64,000 bases of DNA. Source: Chloroflexota bacterium (GTDB lineage: Bacteria; Chloroflexota; Dehalococcoidia; UBA2979). The notes beneath the pieces are model-generated. The model saw nothing but the letters and a program-made list of their open reading frames with translations, had not been told where the DNA came from and did not search any database. Where the stretch lies: positions 45,641 to 109,640 of the forward strand of contig VGPD01000001.1 in NCBI GenBank assembly GCA_016875635.1. Reading direction: 5' to 3'. The translations under genes were made by a program, and so were the position numbers. Numbering within the stretch: the stretch's first letter is position 1; the number at the start of each line of letters is the position of its first letter. This document shows positions 1-9,492 of the stretch, one piece after another.

Positions 1-326
1 GAGAGGACGGCGTCCCCGGTGACCTGCGGCGCGACAATCGTCAGCGGGACGGCGCGCGCGGCGAGCTCTGAACCGGCTCCAGCACCCGAAGCGGCTGGCA
101 AACCGGGGAGCGAGATGCGGTTGGCGGCCAACAACGGTTGGGTCGCCGTGCCAGCGACACGGACCGGGAAGAACCCGGCGAAGACCAGGACACCGAGGAG
201 TGCGGCGAAAGCGCCCGAGGGTGCGAGGGAGAGGCGGCGGTGGCGTTGAGGCTGCGCGTGCAGGCGCGCACGGAGCAACGTTCGGCTACGGCGCGGGCGC
301 GTGGGTGGAGCAATGGTGCCTCGCAA
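1..326 (-). CDS. Secreted or membrane-anchored protein, N-terminal part only (runs off the left edge)
   Basis: The ORF track lacks this frame because it has no stop inside the window. Read on the minus strand, a TTG at 326-324 sits about 6 nt after a run of six G (a plausible ribosome binding site). It opens a stop-free frame of 108 codons. The frame encodes an Arg-rich start, then a hydrophobic signal segment (SGAFAALLGVLVFAGFFPV), then a small-residue, export-like region ending in PLTIVAPQVTGDAV at the window edge. A second TTG at 278 is an alternative start. The tail weakly recalls the first strand of Ig-like repeat domains in secreted proteins, but the function cannot be told. It is the next gene downstream of rho on the same strand. 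Confidence 0.5.
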   Translation of the reverse strand, partial: MRGTIAPPTRPRRSRTLLRARLHAQPQRHRRLSLAPSGAFAALLGVLVFAGFFPVRVAGTATQPLLAANRISLPGLPAASGAGAGSELAARAVPLTIVAPQVTGDAVL

Positions 327-523
327 GAGAGACCCCCCACTGGGCCGAGGCACGCCTCGGCCGGCTCCCGTTCTGACCGCCCCTGACGGGCGGCGCCCAG
401 GCCGGCAATCCCGGCTCCCCGCGCGACTGGACGTATTGTGCTTTGCGGTACAAACCGCTGGGCACTGCGGGATCGTACCATGTGAACCCGGCTTAACCAT
501 GTGAGTTAGTGAGAAATAGGCAC

Positions 524-540
524 ATACCCAGGTAGGGTAT
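524..540 (-). terminator. Possible terminator after rho
   Basis: ATACCC and GGGTAT form a perfect 6-bp stem with a 5-nt loop about 110 nt beyond the rho stop. On the minus strand a moderately T-rich stretch follows (GTGCCTATTTCTC). The stem is short, so the call is weak. The rest of the 327-647 interval is locally richer in A+T; I see no gene in it. Confidence 0.35.
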
Positions 541-647
541 TCTGATGCACTTGAACGCCTCGATCTGGGCCGGTATCACCGGCGTCCGCTCCCTGAGCGT
601 GCCCGGAACGCTGCCCCGGCCGCTGCTGTCGGATACGGAATCCTGCG

Positions 648-2084
648 CTACATCCCCTTGAGGGTCGCCAGGAATTCGACGTTGTCCACCGTGCGGCTGA
701 GTCGCTCGATGATCCGCTCCGCGGCGTCGCCGGAGTCTTCCTCGAGCATCGAGGCCATGCGGCGGAGCAGCCACACCTGCTTCAGTTCATCCTCGCCGAA
801 CAGGAGATCCTCACGCCGCGTCGACGAGGCGAGCACGTCGATGGCCGGGAAGATCCGCTTCTCCGCGAGCCGGCGGGAGAGCCGCAGCTCCATGTTCCCG
901 GTGCCCTTGAACTCCTCGAAGATGACGTCGTCCATCCGCGAGCCGGTCTCCACGAGACAGGTCGCGATGATCGTCAGGCTGCCGCCCTCTTCCGTGTTGC
1001 GGGCCGCGCCGAAGAACCGCTTTGGCGGGTACAGCGCGATGGGGTCCATACCGCCGGAGAGCGTGCGGCCGGAGGTCGGCATCGCCGTGTTGTACGCGCG
1101 CGCCAGGCGGGTGATCGAGTCCATCAGGATCACGACATCCACGCCGCCCTCGACCAGGCGCTTCGCGCGTTCCAGCGCCGCCTCGGTCACCCGGGTGTGG
1201 TCCTCCACCGGCTCGTCGAACGTGGAGGCGATGACCTCCCCGCGCACGGAGCGGCGCATGTCCGTGACTTCCTCGGGGCGCTCGCCGATCAGCAGCACCA
1301 TCAGGTGCGCCTCCGGGTGGTTCGCCGTGATGCCGTGGGCGATCGACTTCAGCAGCATCGTCTTGCCGGCCTTCGGCGGGGAGACGATGAGGCCGCGCTG
1401 GCCCTTGCCGACCGGGGAGAAGAGGTCCACCGTCCGCTGGGAGACCTCGTGCTGCACCGTCTCCAGACGAAACTTCTGGTTCGGGAAGATTGGCGTCAGC
1501 GCGTCGAAGTCGGGCCGGCGCTTGGCTTCCTCGGGGTCCATGCCGTTGACCGCGTCCACTCGGAGGAGGCCGTAGTACTTCTCGGAGGTCTTCGGCTGGC
1601 GTACCTGGCCGGTGACGTAGTCGCCGGATCGAAGGCCGAAGCGGCGGATCTGTGACTGCGAGACGTAGACGTCGTTCGGGCCGGGGAGCAGCCGCTCGCC
1701 GCGGAGGAAGCCGAAACCGTCGTCCACGACATTCAGGATGCCGCCGGAGAAGATCGTCCCGTTCCGTTCGGCCTGCGCCTCCAGGATGCGGAAGATCAGC
1801 TCCTGTTTGAGCATCCCCCCCGCGCCCTCAATGTCGAATTCCTCCTCGGCCATCTCGATGAGGTCTTCGCGAGGCTGGGTCTCGAGTTCGGCGATGTGGA
1901 GGACGGGGACCGTCGGGTCGATGTCGGGCAACTGCTCCAGGGAGGGGTCACCCTGCGGCGGACGGCCGTTGCCGCCGCGCGTGCCTCCGGGGCGGCGACC
2001 GCCGCCACCACCACCGGGCCTGCGTCGAGTTCGGTTCGGGACATCCGAAGACGCGAGATCGCGTCCGCGCGGGGATGTGGTCAT
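648..2084 (-). CDS. rho: Transcription termination factor Rho
   Basis: Rho is the hexameric RNA helicase that ends transcription at Rho-dependent sites. The 478-residue protein starts with a disordered Gly/Arg-rich segment (about residues 1-45). It continues with the N-terminal helical domain and an S1-like cold-shock RNA-binding domain (about 110-180), then the ATPase core. The core shows Walker A (PPKAGKTML, about 236-244), the ERPEEV loop (268-273) and Walker B (VVILMDS). The track's longer start at 2234 is rejected: the ATG at 2084 has AGGTGG 5 nt upstream and the extra 50 residues look non-coding. The Gly-rich insertion near the N-terminus resembles the extended Rho of other high-G+C bacteria. 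Confidence 0.97.
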   Translation of the reverse strand: MTTSPRGRDLASSDVPNRTRRRPGGGGGGRRPGGTRGGNGRPPQGDPSLEQLPDIDPTVPVLHIAELETQPREDLIEMAEEEFDIEGAGGMLKQELIFRILEAQAERNGTIFSGGILNVVDDGFGFLRGERLLPGPNDVYVSQSQIRRFGLRSGDYVTGQVRQPKTSEKYYGLLRVDAVNGMDPEEAKRRPDFDALTPIFPNQKFRLETVQHEVSQRTVDLFSPVGKGQRGLIVSPPKAGKTMLLKSIAHGITANHPEAHLMVLLIGERPEEVTDMRRSVRGEVIASTFDEPVEDHTRVTEAALERAKRLVEGGVDVVILMDSITRLARAYNTAMPTSGRTLSGGMDPIALYPPKRFFGAARNTEEGGSLTIIATCLVETGSRMDDVIFEEFKGTGNMELRLSRRLAEKRIFPAIDVLASSTRREDLLFGEDELKQVWLLRRMASMLEEDSGDAAERIIERLSRTVDNVEFLATLKGM

Positions 2085-2281
2085 GGAACCACCTGAGTCT
2101 GTGCGGGTCTGGATGGATACAACCTGCTCGATCGCAGGCGCCCGGCGCGCAGGGGTGGCACGAGGGGCTTCACAGGGAGCGGTCACGAGCGTGACGGCTC
2201 TCTGACTGTAGGCGTAAATCCGGCCGGAGGGCAAGTGCCATTCCCGCGCATCCCTCCCGTAGCCGGTCTATTCGATGACCG

Positions 2282-2929
2282 TTAGACCGGCGCGTACTTC
2301 TTCGCGTCCGCCAGGAAGATCTCGATCCCCTTGTCCGTCAGGGGGTGGTCCACCATCTGGAACAGCACCGCTGCCGGGATCGTCGCGATGTGGGAGCCCG
2401 CCAGCGCAGCCTCCGTCACGTCGCGTGGGCCGCGGATCGAGGCGGCAAGCACCTCGCAATCGATCTGGTAGGTGTCAAATACCTGCACGATCTCCCGGAT
2501 CACTTCCATGCCGTCGTGCCCGGCGTCGTTCAGCCGGCCAACAAACGGCGAGACGAACGCGGCCCCGGCCTTCGCTGCAAGGAGCGCCTGGTTCGCCGAG
2601 AAGATCAGCGTCGTGTTGACCCGGATGCCCTCGGCGCTCACCCGCCTGATCGCCGCCAGCCCCACCTCGGTCATCGGGATCTTCACCGCGATGTTCGGGT
2701 GCCATGCCGCGACGCGGCGTGCCTCTTCGACCAGCGCTTCCAGTTCCGTCGAGATGCACTCGGCGGAGATCGGGCCGTCCACGACCGAGCAGATTTCGAG
2801 GACGCGTGCCTTGTAGTCGACGCCCTCGCGCGCGACGAGGGTCGGGTTCGTCGTTACGCCGTCGAGCACGCCCATCGCCGCGCCGCGGCGAATGTCGTCG
2901 ATGTTGGCGGTGTCGAGGAAGATCTTCAT
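2282..2929 (-). CDS. tal: Transaldolase, small TalC/fructose-6-phosphate aldolase type
   Basis: This enzyme transfers three-carbon dihydroxyacetone units in the non-oxidative pentose phosphate pathway. The small subfamily also includes fructose-6-phosphate aldolase. At 215 residues it has the length of the compact TalC/FSA group rather than the >300-residue classical transaldolase. The start [16 protein letters not shown], the motif GVTTNPTLV and the Schiff-base lysine in NIAVKIPMT are all present. [15 protein letters not shown] is the usual late strand. Transaldolase versus aldolase activity cannot be decided by eye. It lies about 200 bp upstream of rho and about 50 bp downstream of the membrane protein coupled to pyrG, so it may share their transcript. 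Confidence 0.9.
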   Translation of the reverse strand: MKIFLDTANIDDIRRGAAMGVLDGVTTNPTLVAREGVDYKARVLEICSVVDGPISAECISTELEALVEEARRVAAWHPNIAVKIPMTEVGLAAIRRVSAEGIRVNTTLIFSANQALLAAKAGAAFVSPFVGRLNDAGHDGMEVIREIVQVFDTYQIDCEVLAASIRGPRDVTEAALAGSHIATIPAAVLFQMVDHPLTDKGIEIFLADAKKYAPV

Positions 2930-2977
2930 GTGCGGCCTCGGATCGTGTGCCTGTCCAGGCGATGCTGGAAGGGCGGG

Positions 2978-3445
2978 CTAGAACGGCTTGAAGACGGGGA
3001 GCCAGACCATCAGAGGAATGGTGGCGACGATCAGCGTACCGAAGACGAGCGGGACTTTGTCCTCCAGCGCGTCGTGCAATTCGGGTGTTTCGGAACCATG
3101 CTTCCGCGCTGCCAGCGCGAGGTAGCGCACGCGACGCAGGCCGATCCCCATCAGCGGGACGAAGATGAAGATGTCTAGCATCGTCAGCACCTGGAGCGCC
3201 ACCAGCCAGCCGGTGGTGATCACGTTCCAGTCCGCCGCGGTCGCCCAGAAATAGCCCGAGAAGAACGTCGCGATGAGCCCCGGGAGCAGCACCAGCGTCT
3301 CGCCGCGCTGCGCTTCGTTCAGTAGGAACGACTTCTCCTCGATGGTCGGCGCCACCCAGGCCTTCCAGATCGGCACCACGGTGGCGCCCACCCCTCCCAT
3401 CATGAGGAAGAGCGAGGTCAGGTGGAGGAACCGCCAGAATGTCAC
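2978..3445 (-). CDS. Four-helix integral membrane protein (DUF2269-like)
   Basis: This 155-residue protein is nearly all hydrophobic, with about four membrane spans. It starts VTFWRFLHLTSLFLMMGG, and the conserved HLTS...GG entry and the late VPLVFGTLIVATIPLMVW segment resemble predicted membrane proteins of the DUF2269 type. The GTG start at 3445 overlaps the pyrG stop by 4 nt (GTGA), which indicates translational coupling. The track's 424-residue version is mostly the wrong frame of pyrG and is rejected. No function can be assigned. Only this C-terminal third of that track ORF has real protein character. Confidence 0.8.
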   Translation of the reverse strand: MTFWRFLHLTSLFLMMGGVGATVVPIWKAWVAPTIEEKSFLLNEAQRGETLVLLPGLIATFFSGYFWATAADWNVITTGWLVALQVLTMLDIFIFVPLMGIGLRRVRYLALAARKHGSETPELHDALEDKVPLVFGTLIVATIPLMVWLPVFKPF

Positions 3446-5079
3446 GCGACGCCGGAGGCCGAGGCGGCCGAGGCGCGCGCCTGCTGGCGCTTCACCGCCG
3501 CGCCGATGAAGTCGCGGAACAGGGGGTTCGGCTGGTTCGGGCGGCTCGTGAACTCCGGGTGGAACTGCGCCCCCACCATGAACGGGTGGTCGCGCAGCTC
3601 GCAGATCTCCACGAGCCCCGTGCCCGCGTCGCGTCCAGCGACGACCAGACCCGCCTGCTCGAGCTGAGGCAGCAGCGCGTTGTTCACCTCGTACCGGTGG
3701 CGGTGACGCTCGCGCGCCATCTCGGTGCCGTAGGCCGCGGCCGCCTTGGTCCCCGGCATCAGCAGGCAGTCGTACCCGCCGAGGCGCATCGTGCCACCCA
3801 TCTCGTGGACCTCCTGCTGCTCGGAGAGCAGCGAGATCACCGGGAACGGGGCGCGCGGGTCGGCCTCGGTCGTGTTCGCGCCTGGCATCCCGGCCACGTT
3901 GCGCGCGAACTCGACCACGAGCATCTGCAGGCCCAGGCAGTCGCCGAGGTACGGGATCTTCTGTTCGCGCGCGTAGCGCACGGCCTGGATCTTCCCCTCC
4001 ATCCCGCGGTCGCCGAAACCGGGGCAGAGCAGGATCCCGTCCACGTCGCCGATCACCTGCGCCGGGTCGCCGCCCTCGAGCTCCTCCGAATGCACCCAGC
4101 GGATGTCGAGCGCGGCGTGGTGGTGGACGCCCGCGTGGACGAGGGCTTCCTTGATCGAGAGGTAGGCGTCGTGCAGTTCGACGTATTTGCCGACGATCGC
4201 GATGCTGACCGCCCGCTCCGGGCGGTGCAGCCGTTCGACGAACTGCGCCCACTCCTCGAGGTTGGGCCGTGCCGTGCCGAGGTCGAGCGCCTTCGTCACG
4301 AGGTCGCCGAGCCCCGTCGCTTCGAGGATCAGCGGTACCTCGTAGATCGACTCGGCCGTCTGGAGCGCGATCACCGCTTCTTTCTGCACGTTGCAGAACA
4401 GCGCCATCTTCTCGCGCAGGCTCTCCGGGACGGGGTGGTCGGAGCGCGCCACGATCACGTCCGGCTGGATGCCGAAGGAGCGCAGTTCGCGCACGGAGTG
4501 CTGCGTCGGCTTCGTCTTCAGTTCGTGCGTCGAGCCGATGTGCGGCAGCAGCGTCACATGGATCGAGATGGTCTCGTCCTTCGGGGAGGCGTAGCGCATC
4601 TGGCTGATCGCCTCGAGGAACACCTGGCCCTCGATGTCGCCCACCGTGCCGCCGACCTCGACGATCACCACGTCCGCCCGCGGGCTGGTCGCCGCCAGGC
4701 GCATCCGGCGCTTGATCTCGTTCGTGACGTGCGGGATCGCCTGGATCGTGCCGCCGAGGTAGTCCCCACGGCGCTCCTTCCGGATCACCTCTTCGTAGAT
4801 CTGTCCGGAGGATGAGGAGTTCAGCTTCGACAGGTCAGCCGCGAGGAACCGCTCATAGTGCCCGAGGTCGAGGTCGGTCTCGGCGCCGTCGTCGGTCACG
4901 AAGACCTCGCCGTGCTGGTACGGCGACATCGTGCCAGGGTCCACGTTGATATACGGGTCGAGCTTCAGGATGGAGACGGAGAGCCCGCGCGCCTTCAGGA
5001 TCCGGCCGAGTGAGGCGGACACGATCCCCTTCCCTACGGAAGAAACCACACCGCCGGTGACGAAGATGTACTTGGCCAT
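3442..5079 (-). CDS. pyrG: CTP synthase
   Basis: CTP synthase aminates UTP to CTP using glutamine or ammonia, the last step of pyrimidine nucleotide synthesis. The 545-residue length is normal. The synthetase half opens with the ATP loop (GVVSSVGKGIVSASLG) and shows the UTP/Mg signature DPYINVDPGTMSPYQHGEVF. The glutaminase half carries the nucleophile cysteine in PYLGDCLGLQ (most family members have GICLG, so Asp for Ile is a small oddity) and the HPEF triad residues near residue 515. It is the first gene of a minus-strand unit leading to the membrane protein and probably tal. Confidence 0.97.
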   Translation of the reverse strand: MAKYIFVTGGVVSSVGKGIVSASLGRILKARGLSVSILKLDPYINVDPGTMSPYQHGEVFVTDDGAETDLDLGHYERFLAADLSKLNSSSSGQIYEEVIRKERRGDYLGGTIQAIPHVTNEIKRRMRLAATSPRADVVIVEVGGTVGDIEGQVFLEAISQMRYASPKDETISIHVTLLPHIGSTHELKTKPTQHSVRELRSFGIQPDVIVARSDHPVPESLREKMALFCNVQKEAVIALQTAESIYEVPLILEATGLGDLVTKALDLGTARPNLEEWAQFVERLHRPERAVSIAIVGKYVELHDAYLSIKEALVHAGVHHHAALDIRWVHSEELEGGDPAQVIGDVDGILLCPGFGDRGMEGKIQAVRYAREQKIPYLGDCLGLQMLVVEFARNVAGMPGANTTEADPRAPFPVISLLSEQQEVHEMGGTMRLGGYDCLLMPGTKAAAAYGTEMARERHRHRYEVNNALLPQLEQAGLVVAGRDAGTGLVEICELRDHPFMVGAQFHPEFTSRPNQPNPLFRDFIGAAVKRQQARASAASASGVA

Positions 5080-5197
5080 ACCTTCGGGCTGCCGATCGTC
5101 GGGGAGACGTCCGCGGATTCCCTACTCTACCCGCCCTCGCCGAGGGGTGTCGAACCAGCGTTTGTCACCACTCGACACTCTCCCCGAAGATCGAGGC

Positions 5198-6031
5198 GTG
5201 ACCGCTCCCTACGACCCCACGCTCTTCAGCGGCACGGCCGCCCACTACCTGCGCGGGCGGCCGCCGTACTCCCGCTCACTCTCCGAGTTCCTGGCGACGG
5301 AGGCCCACCTACCCGGGCATCGCGCGCTCGACGTCGGCTGCGGGCCGGGCACCGTCGCCGTCGATCTCGCCCCGTACGCCGCCGAGGTCGTGGGCCTCGA
5401 CCCGGACGGCGAAATGCTGGCGGAAGCGGCGGCCTACGCGGGGCGTCGAGGCGTGCGGAACGTTCGCTGGCTGCAGGGGCGCGCGGAGGACCTTCCGGCG
5501 CTCGCCCTCGGACGGTTCGCGCTCGTCGTGTTCGCCCAGTCGTTCCACTGGACTGACCGCGAGTCCGTCGCCGAGGTGGTCTACGACCTGCTGGAGCCGG
5601 GCGGTGTCATCGCGTTGGTGAGCCACATGGTCGAAGGACGCCCGCGCCTGGTGGGCCCCGCCGGGGCTCCGCCGATCCCCCACGATGCCATCAAAGAGGT
5701 CATCGGCCGTTACCTCGGGCCGGACCGGCGGGCGGGCCAGGGCACGGTCGTGCTTCCAACTGAGCGGTACGAAACACTGTTCACCCGCACCCGCTTCGGG
5801 CGTCCGCGGACGGTCTACCTCGATGGGCGGGCTGATCTCGTCCAGTCCGTCGAGGACGTGCTGGCGAGCGTCCATTCGATGTCGTACGCCGCGCCGCCGC
5901 TCTTCGGCGACCGGCTGGAGGCGTTCGACGCCGACCTGCGCGCGTTGCTGACATCGACTTCCCCTGCCGGCACGTTCTGGGATTGGCCCGGCGACACCGA
6001 GGTGCTGCTGGCCCGGAAGCCGGCCTTGTAG
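5198..6031 (+). CDS. Class I SAM-dependent methyltransferase (SAM domain type 11)
   Basis: The 277-residue protein has the SAM-binding glycine motif ALDVGCGPGTVAVDLA near residue 45, followed by the acidic ribose contact (VVGLDPDGEML). Motif IV is replaced by VVFAQSFHWTD, typical of type-11 methyltransferases in which FHW precedes the substrate region. The substrate is unknown. The track starts at 4931 inside the opposite pyrG; I prefer the GTG at 5198 because similarity to the family begins with YDPTLFSGTAAHY soon after it. It is transcribed divergently from pyrG. Confidence 0.82.
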   Translation: MTAPYDPTLFSGTAAHYLRGRPPYSRSLSEFLATEAHLPGHRALDVGCGPGTVAVDLAPYAAEVVGLDPDGEMLAEAAAYAGRRGVRNVRWLQGRAEDLPALALGRFALVVFAQSFHWTDRESVAEVVYDLLEPGGVIALVSHMVEGRPRLVGPAGAPPIPHDAIKEVIGRYLGPDRRAGQGTVVLPTERYETLFTRTRFGRPRTVYLDGRADLVQSVEDVLASVHSMSYAAPPLFGDRLEAFDADLRALLTSTSPAGTFWDWPGDTEVLLARKPAL

Positions 6032-6176
6032 ATTCGAATCCGCTCCCGAGGCGGCCGAATACCACCGCCGGATGCGTCTCGATCGGTGACAATCCCTCCC
6101 GAGGGGGACGCCTGCTCGGGGCGTCGAGGACAGCATGGGGCGCACCAGACACACACCTATTCGGAAGGACGCCCCC

Positions 6177-7217
6177 GTGACTGCCTATACCGCCGCCCTC
6201 GATGCCACGGCTGGAACATCGCCCGAGGCGCCCGCCGCCCCGGCGCCCGGTCGCTTCCGTCGCATGCTCGACCCCGTATGGGGATGGAAGGTGCCGAAGC
6301 GGGTAGCGTACGTCGCCCTCCAGTTCCCGCTCGGCCTTGCCTACTTCGTCTTCATCGCCGTCGTCTTCTCCACCGGCGGCGCGCTCGCCTGGTCGATCCC
6401 CGGTCTCGCCCTGATCCTCCTTGGGGTCATCGCTTCCCGCTGGGCGGGCGACCTCGAGGCGTGGCTCGCCTGTCGTCTCGTCGGCACCGAGATTCGACGT
6501 CCCCCCACCTGGTACGAAAAGGATGTGCCGAAGCGCGAGCAGGCGAAGCAGGTCCTCACCGACCCCTCCACCTGGACCGGCCTCGTCTACCTCGGCTCCC
6601 ACCTCGTGACCGGGATCGTCGCGCTCGTTGTGTTCTCGGTCCTCTCGGCGACCTCAGTCCTGTTTTCACTCGCTCCGCTGCTCGCCACAGGGGTTGGTCC
6701 CTTCGACGAGCCCCACGAGGCGGTGATCAACTTCGGCGATGTCCCAGCGGGCGACATCGTCTTCGACTTCGGGTCGTGGGGCGCCATCGACTCTGTTGCG
6801 GAGACGCTCTGGTTCGTCCCGCTTGGCCTGCTGGGCATCGTCGCGACGGCGTACGCCGCCTCCGGCTGGGCCGTCCTTCACGCGAAGTGGGCCCGGCTGA
6901 TGCTCGGTAGCCGCGCGCGCGACATCCCCGCCCCACCCGCGACCATCGAGGACGGCCCGGCCGCCGAGCCCGTCACCCTCGACGCGCGCATCGCCACCCT
7001 GACCTCGCGCGAGCGGGATGTCCTCCTGCTGATCGCCCGCGGCTACTCGAACGCCGAGATCGCCGAGGCGTTCGTCGTCAGCGAGGGCACCGTGAAGACC
7101 CATGTGAAGCGCATCCTCGCCAAGCTCGATGTGCGCGACCGCACCCAGGCCGCCGTCCTCTCCTTCGACTCCGGCTTCGTCACTCCCGAGCGCGCCTCCG
7201 AACCCGAGCCCCGGTAG
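6177..7217 (+). CDS. Membrane sensor domain fused to a LuxR-type DNA-binding domain
   Basis: This 346-residue protein joins an N-terminal four-span membrane domain to a C-terminal LuxR/NarL helix-turn-helix. The membrane part (about residues 25-235) resembles the 'putative sensor' domain usually found at the front of actinobacterial histidine kinases. The DNA-binding part (about 275-330) is [20 protein letters not shown]...[17 protein letters not shown]. No kinase or receiver domain lies between them, so it would act as a one-component membrane-bound regulator. The GTG at 6177 has AAGGA 8 nt upstream; the ATG at 6135 has no such site. The signal and target genes are unknown; the next gene is cysE. 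Confidence 0.8.
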   Translation: MTAYTAALDATAGTSPEAPAAPAPGRFRRMLDPVWGWKVPKRVAYVALQFPLGLAYFVFIAVVFSTGGALAWSIPGLALILLGVIASRWAGDLEAWLACRLVGTEIRRPPTWYEKDVPKREQAKQVLTDPSTWTGLVYLGSHLVTGIVALVVFSVLSATSVLFSLAPLLATGVGPFDEPHEAVINFGDVPAGDIVFDFGSWGAIDSVAETLWFVPLGLLGIVATAYAASGWAVLHAKWARLMLGSRARDIPAPPATIEDGPAAEPVTLDARIATLTSRERDVLLLIARGYSNAEIAEAFVVSEGTVKTHVKRILAKLDVRDRTQAAVLSFDSGFVTPERASEPEPR

Positions 7218-7221
7218 TGGA

Positions 7222-7250
7222 GTCGGGGTCGCGCACCGGGTGACCCCGAC
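7222..7250 (+). terminator. Inverted repeat after the sensor-LuxR gene
   Basis: GTCGGGGTC and GACCCCGAC form a perfect 9-bp stem around an 11-nt loop, a few bases after the stop codon. No clear T-run follows, so it may be a terminator helped by Rho or simply an mRNA 3' stabiliser. Confidence 0.45.
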
Positions 7251-7342
7251 CTCCTGCCAGATTCGGGCGGCGGCGCGGTACGATAGGTGACCGCGCGAGC
7301 CCCGATCCCCAGGGGGTGGCGCGTGCCGCAAAGGCGACGACC

Positions 7343-8029
7343 GTGGGATTCCTGGACGGTGTGCGCGAAGACATCCACGCCGCGATGCAGCGTGACCCTG
7401 CCGCGCGCTCGGCGCTGGAGGTGCTGCTCACCTACCCCGGCGTCCACGCCCTGATCGCGCATCGGGTCGCCCACCGGGTCGACGCCGCCGGATTCCCGTT
7501 GCTCGCGCGGCTGATCGCGAACACGGCACGGATGGTCACCGGCATCGACATTCACCCGAAGGCGCGGATCGGACACTTTCTGTTCATCGACCACGGCATG
7601 GGTGTGGTCATCGGCGAGACCGCCGAGATCGGCGACCGCTGCCACATCCTCCAGGGCGTGACCCTCGGCGGCACCTCCACCCGGCACGAGAAGCGGCACC
7701 CGACGCTGGAGGACGACGTCCTCGTGGGCGCGGGCGCGAAGGTGATCGGCGCGGTCACGATCGGCGCGGGCGCGAAGATCGGCGCCGGCTCGGTCGTCGT
7801 CTCCTCCGTCCCGCCCGGGGCGACCGTCGTCGGCGTCCCCGGCCATGTGATCGCCTACGCCAACCGCACGAACGACACGATCGAGCGACTGCCCGACCCG
7901 GAGTGGGACCGCATCGACGCCCTCGAGCGCCGTCTGACCGCCATCGAGGCGGAGGTCACGTCGTTTGAGGCGCAGCGCAAACATGACGAGCAGCGCGCAG
8001 GCGGCGAAGGCCGGGAGCCGCTCGGGTGA
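7343..8029 (+). CDS. cysE: Serine O-acetyltransferase
   Basis: CysE makes O-acetylserine from serine and acetyl-CoA, the committed step to cysteine. The 228-residue protein has the helical N-terminus with DPAARSALEVLLTYPG, followed by left-handed beta-helix hexapeptide repeats: IDIHPKARIG, the catalytic-region IDHGMGVVIGETAEIG and GAGAKVIG. It is the short, plant-chloroplast/Bacillus-like form. I chose GTG 7343 over the track's GTG 7316 because AAAGG lies 8 nt upstream and the protein then begins VGFLDGVREDIHAAM, as family members do. Its end overlaps cysS by 4 nt (GTGA), the arrangement seen in Bacillus. Confidence 0.94.
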   Translation: MGFLDGVREDIHAAMQRDPAARSALEVLLTYPGVHALIAHRVAHRVDAAGFPLLARLIANTARMVTGIDIHPKARIGHFLFIDHGMGVVIGETAEIGDRCHILQGVTLGGTSTRHEKRHPTLEDDVLVGAGAKVIGAVTIGAGAKIGAGSVVVSSVPPGATVVGVPGHVIAYANRTNDTIERLPDPEWDRIDALERRLTAIEAEVTSFEAQRKHDEQRAGGEGREPLG

Positions 8030-9468
8030 GGCTGCAGAACACCCTCACCGGCTCAGTCGAGGATCTTGTCCCCGTCACACCGGGCCGGATCGGCCTCTAC
8101 GTCTGCGGTGTCACGCCGTACGACGCCGCCCACGTGGGCCACGCGATGTCGCTCATGGTGTATGACGTGCTCGTCCGCTACCTGCGCTGGCGCGGCCTCC
8201 AGGTGACATTCGTCTCCAACTACACCGACGTGGACGACAAGTTGATCGACCGCGCCGCCCAGCAGGGGCGCGACCCGCTCGAACTCGCCAACGCGAACAT
8301 CGAGCAGTGGGAGCGCGAACAGCAGGCGCTCGGCCTGATCCTGCCGGACGTACGGCCGCGGGTGACCCGGGAGATCGACAACATCATCGGGATGATCGAG
8401 GAGATCGTCGCGAACGGCCTCGCCTACGTGACCCCTGCCGGCGACGTGTACTACCGCGTGCGCTCGAAGGCCGACTACGGCAAGTTGTCGCACCGCAACA
8501 TCGATGACCTTCGCACCGGCACGCGCTTCGAGCCCGGCGACGCCAAGGAGTTCGCGCTCGACTTCGCGCTGTGGAAGGCGCAGAAGCCGGGCGAGCCGGC
8601 GTGGCCGTCCCCGTGGGGGCTGGGCCGTCCCGGCTGGCACATCGAGTGCTCCGCGATGGCGCGCCGTTATCTCGGTGAGCGGTTCGACATCCATGGTGGC
8701 GGCGTCGACCTGATCTTTCCGCACCACGAGAACGAGATCGCACAGGCGGAGGCCGCGCAGCACGCGCCCGGTCCGACCTTCGCGAACATCTGGATGCACA
8801 ACGGCATGGTCCAGCGCGATGGCGAGAAGATGTCGAAATCCCTCGGCAACGTCGTCAACGTCGCCGAGGCCCTCGACCGCTGGTCGCCGGACGCCATCCG
8901 CATGTACGTCCTGAGTTCGAAGTACCGCCAGCCGAACAACCTCACGGACGAGGCCATGGCCGCGGCCATCGCCGGTATCGAACGCCTGACCGCAGCGCTC
9001 CGGCCCGGCCCCGGCACGGCGCCAACCACCATCGACATCGCCGCATCGCGCGCGCGGTTCATCGAAGTGATGGAGGACGACCTCGGGACGCCGCAGGCGC
9101 TGGCGACGCTCTTCGACCTTGCGCGCGCCATCAACCGTGGCCGTGATGCGGGCGAGGAGATCGGGGCCGCTCAGGCGACACTCCGCGAACTCGCGGGCGT
9201 TCTCGGCCTCACGCTCGTCGAGCGGGCGACGGACGAGGCAGCGGCCCGCCTCGACCCCGCACCGTTCGCGAAACTCGCGTCACGGCTGGAAGTGGCGTGC
9301 AGCGGCAACGATGTCGCGAGCACCATTGACGCGCTCGTGGAGCGCCGCATCGCCGCACGCACGGAGAAGTATTGGGCGCTCGCGGACACCATCCGCCAGG
9401 AGCTCGATGCCCTCGGCGTGACGCTGGAGGACAGCGCCGCTGGCACCCGCTGGAGCGTGAAGCGCTAG
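8026..9468 (+). CDS. cysS: Cysteinyl-tRNA synthetase
   Basis: This class I synthetase charges tRNA-Cys. At 480 residues it is of normal size. The ATP-binding HIGH motif appears as AHVGHAMS after the zinc cysteine in LYVCGVTPYD. Further zinc and active-site residues are in GWHIECSAM and FPHHENEIAQ, and the second ATP loop is EKMSKSLGN. The C-terminal helical DALR-like domain runs from about residue 330. Coupling to cysE (4-nt overlap) ties cysteine supply to its use in translation. Confidence 0.97.
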   Translation: MRLQNTLTGSVEDLVPVTPGRIGLYVCGVTPYDAAHVGHAMSLMVYDVLVRYLRWRGLQVTFVSNYTDVDDKLIDRAAQQGRDPLELANANIEQWEREQQALGLILPDVRPRVTREIDNIIGMIEEIVANGLAYVTPAGDVYYRVRSKADYGKLSHRNIDDLRTGTRFEPGDAKEFALDFALWKAQKPGEPAWPSPWGLGRPGWHIECSAMARRYLGERFDIHGGGVDLIFPHHENEIAQAEAAQHAPGPTFANIWMHNGMVQRDGEKMSKSLGNVVNVAEALDRWSPDAIRMYVLSSKYRQPNNLTDEAMAAAIAGIERLTAALRPGPGTAPTTIDIAASRARFIEVMEDDLGTPQALATLFDLARAINRGRDAGEEIGAAQATLRELAGVLGLTLVERATDEAAARLDPAPFAKLASRLEVACSGNDVASTIDALVERRIAARTEKYWALADTIRQELDALGVTLEDSAAGTRWSVKR

Positions 9469-9492
9469 GACGGCGCCCGACCGTCCCCCCGA

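Noticed and set aside
41-481. 146-aa minus-strand ORF near the left edge
   Set aside because: Ser/Arg/Pro-rich shadow; the neighbouring frame with a real signal peptide is far more protein-like.
2978-4252. The full 424-aa track ORF
   Set aside because: Only the last 155 residues (from GTG 3445) are a protein; the first part is pyrG in the wrong frame.
6031-6060. GATTCGAATCC suggesting a tRNA T-arm
   Set aside because: No cloverleaf can be built around it; it is just after a stop codon by chance.
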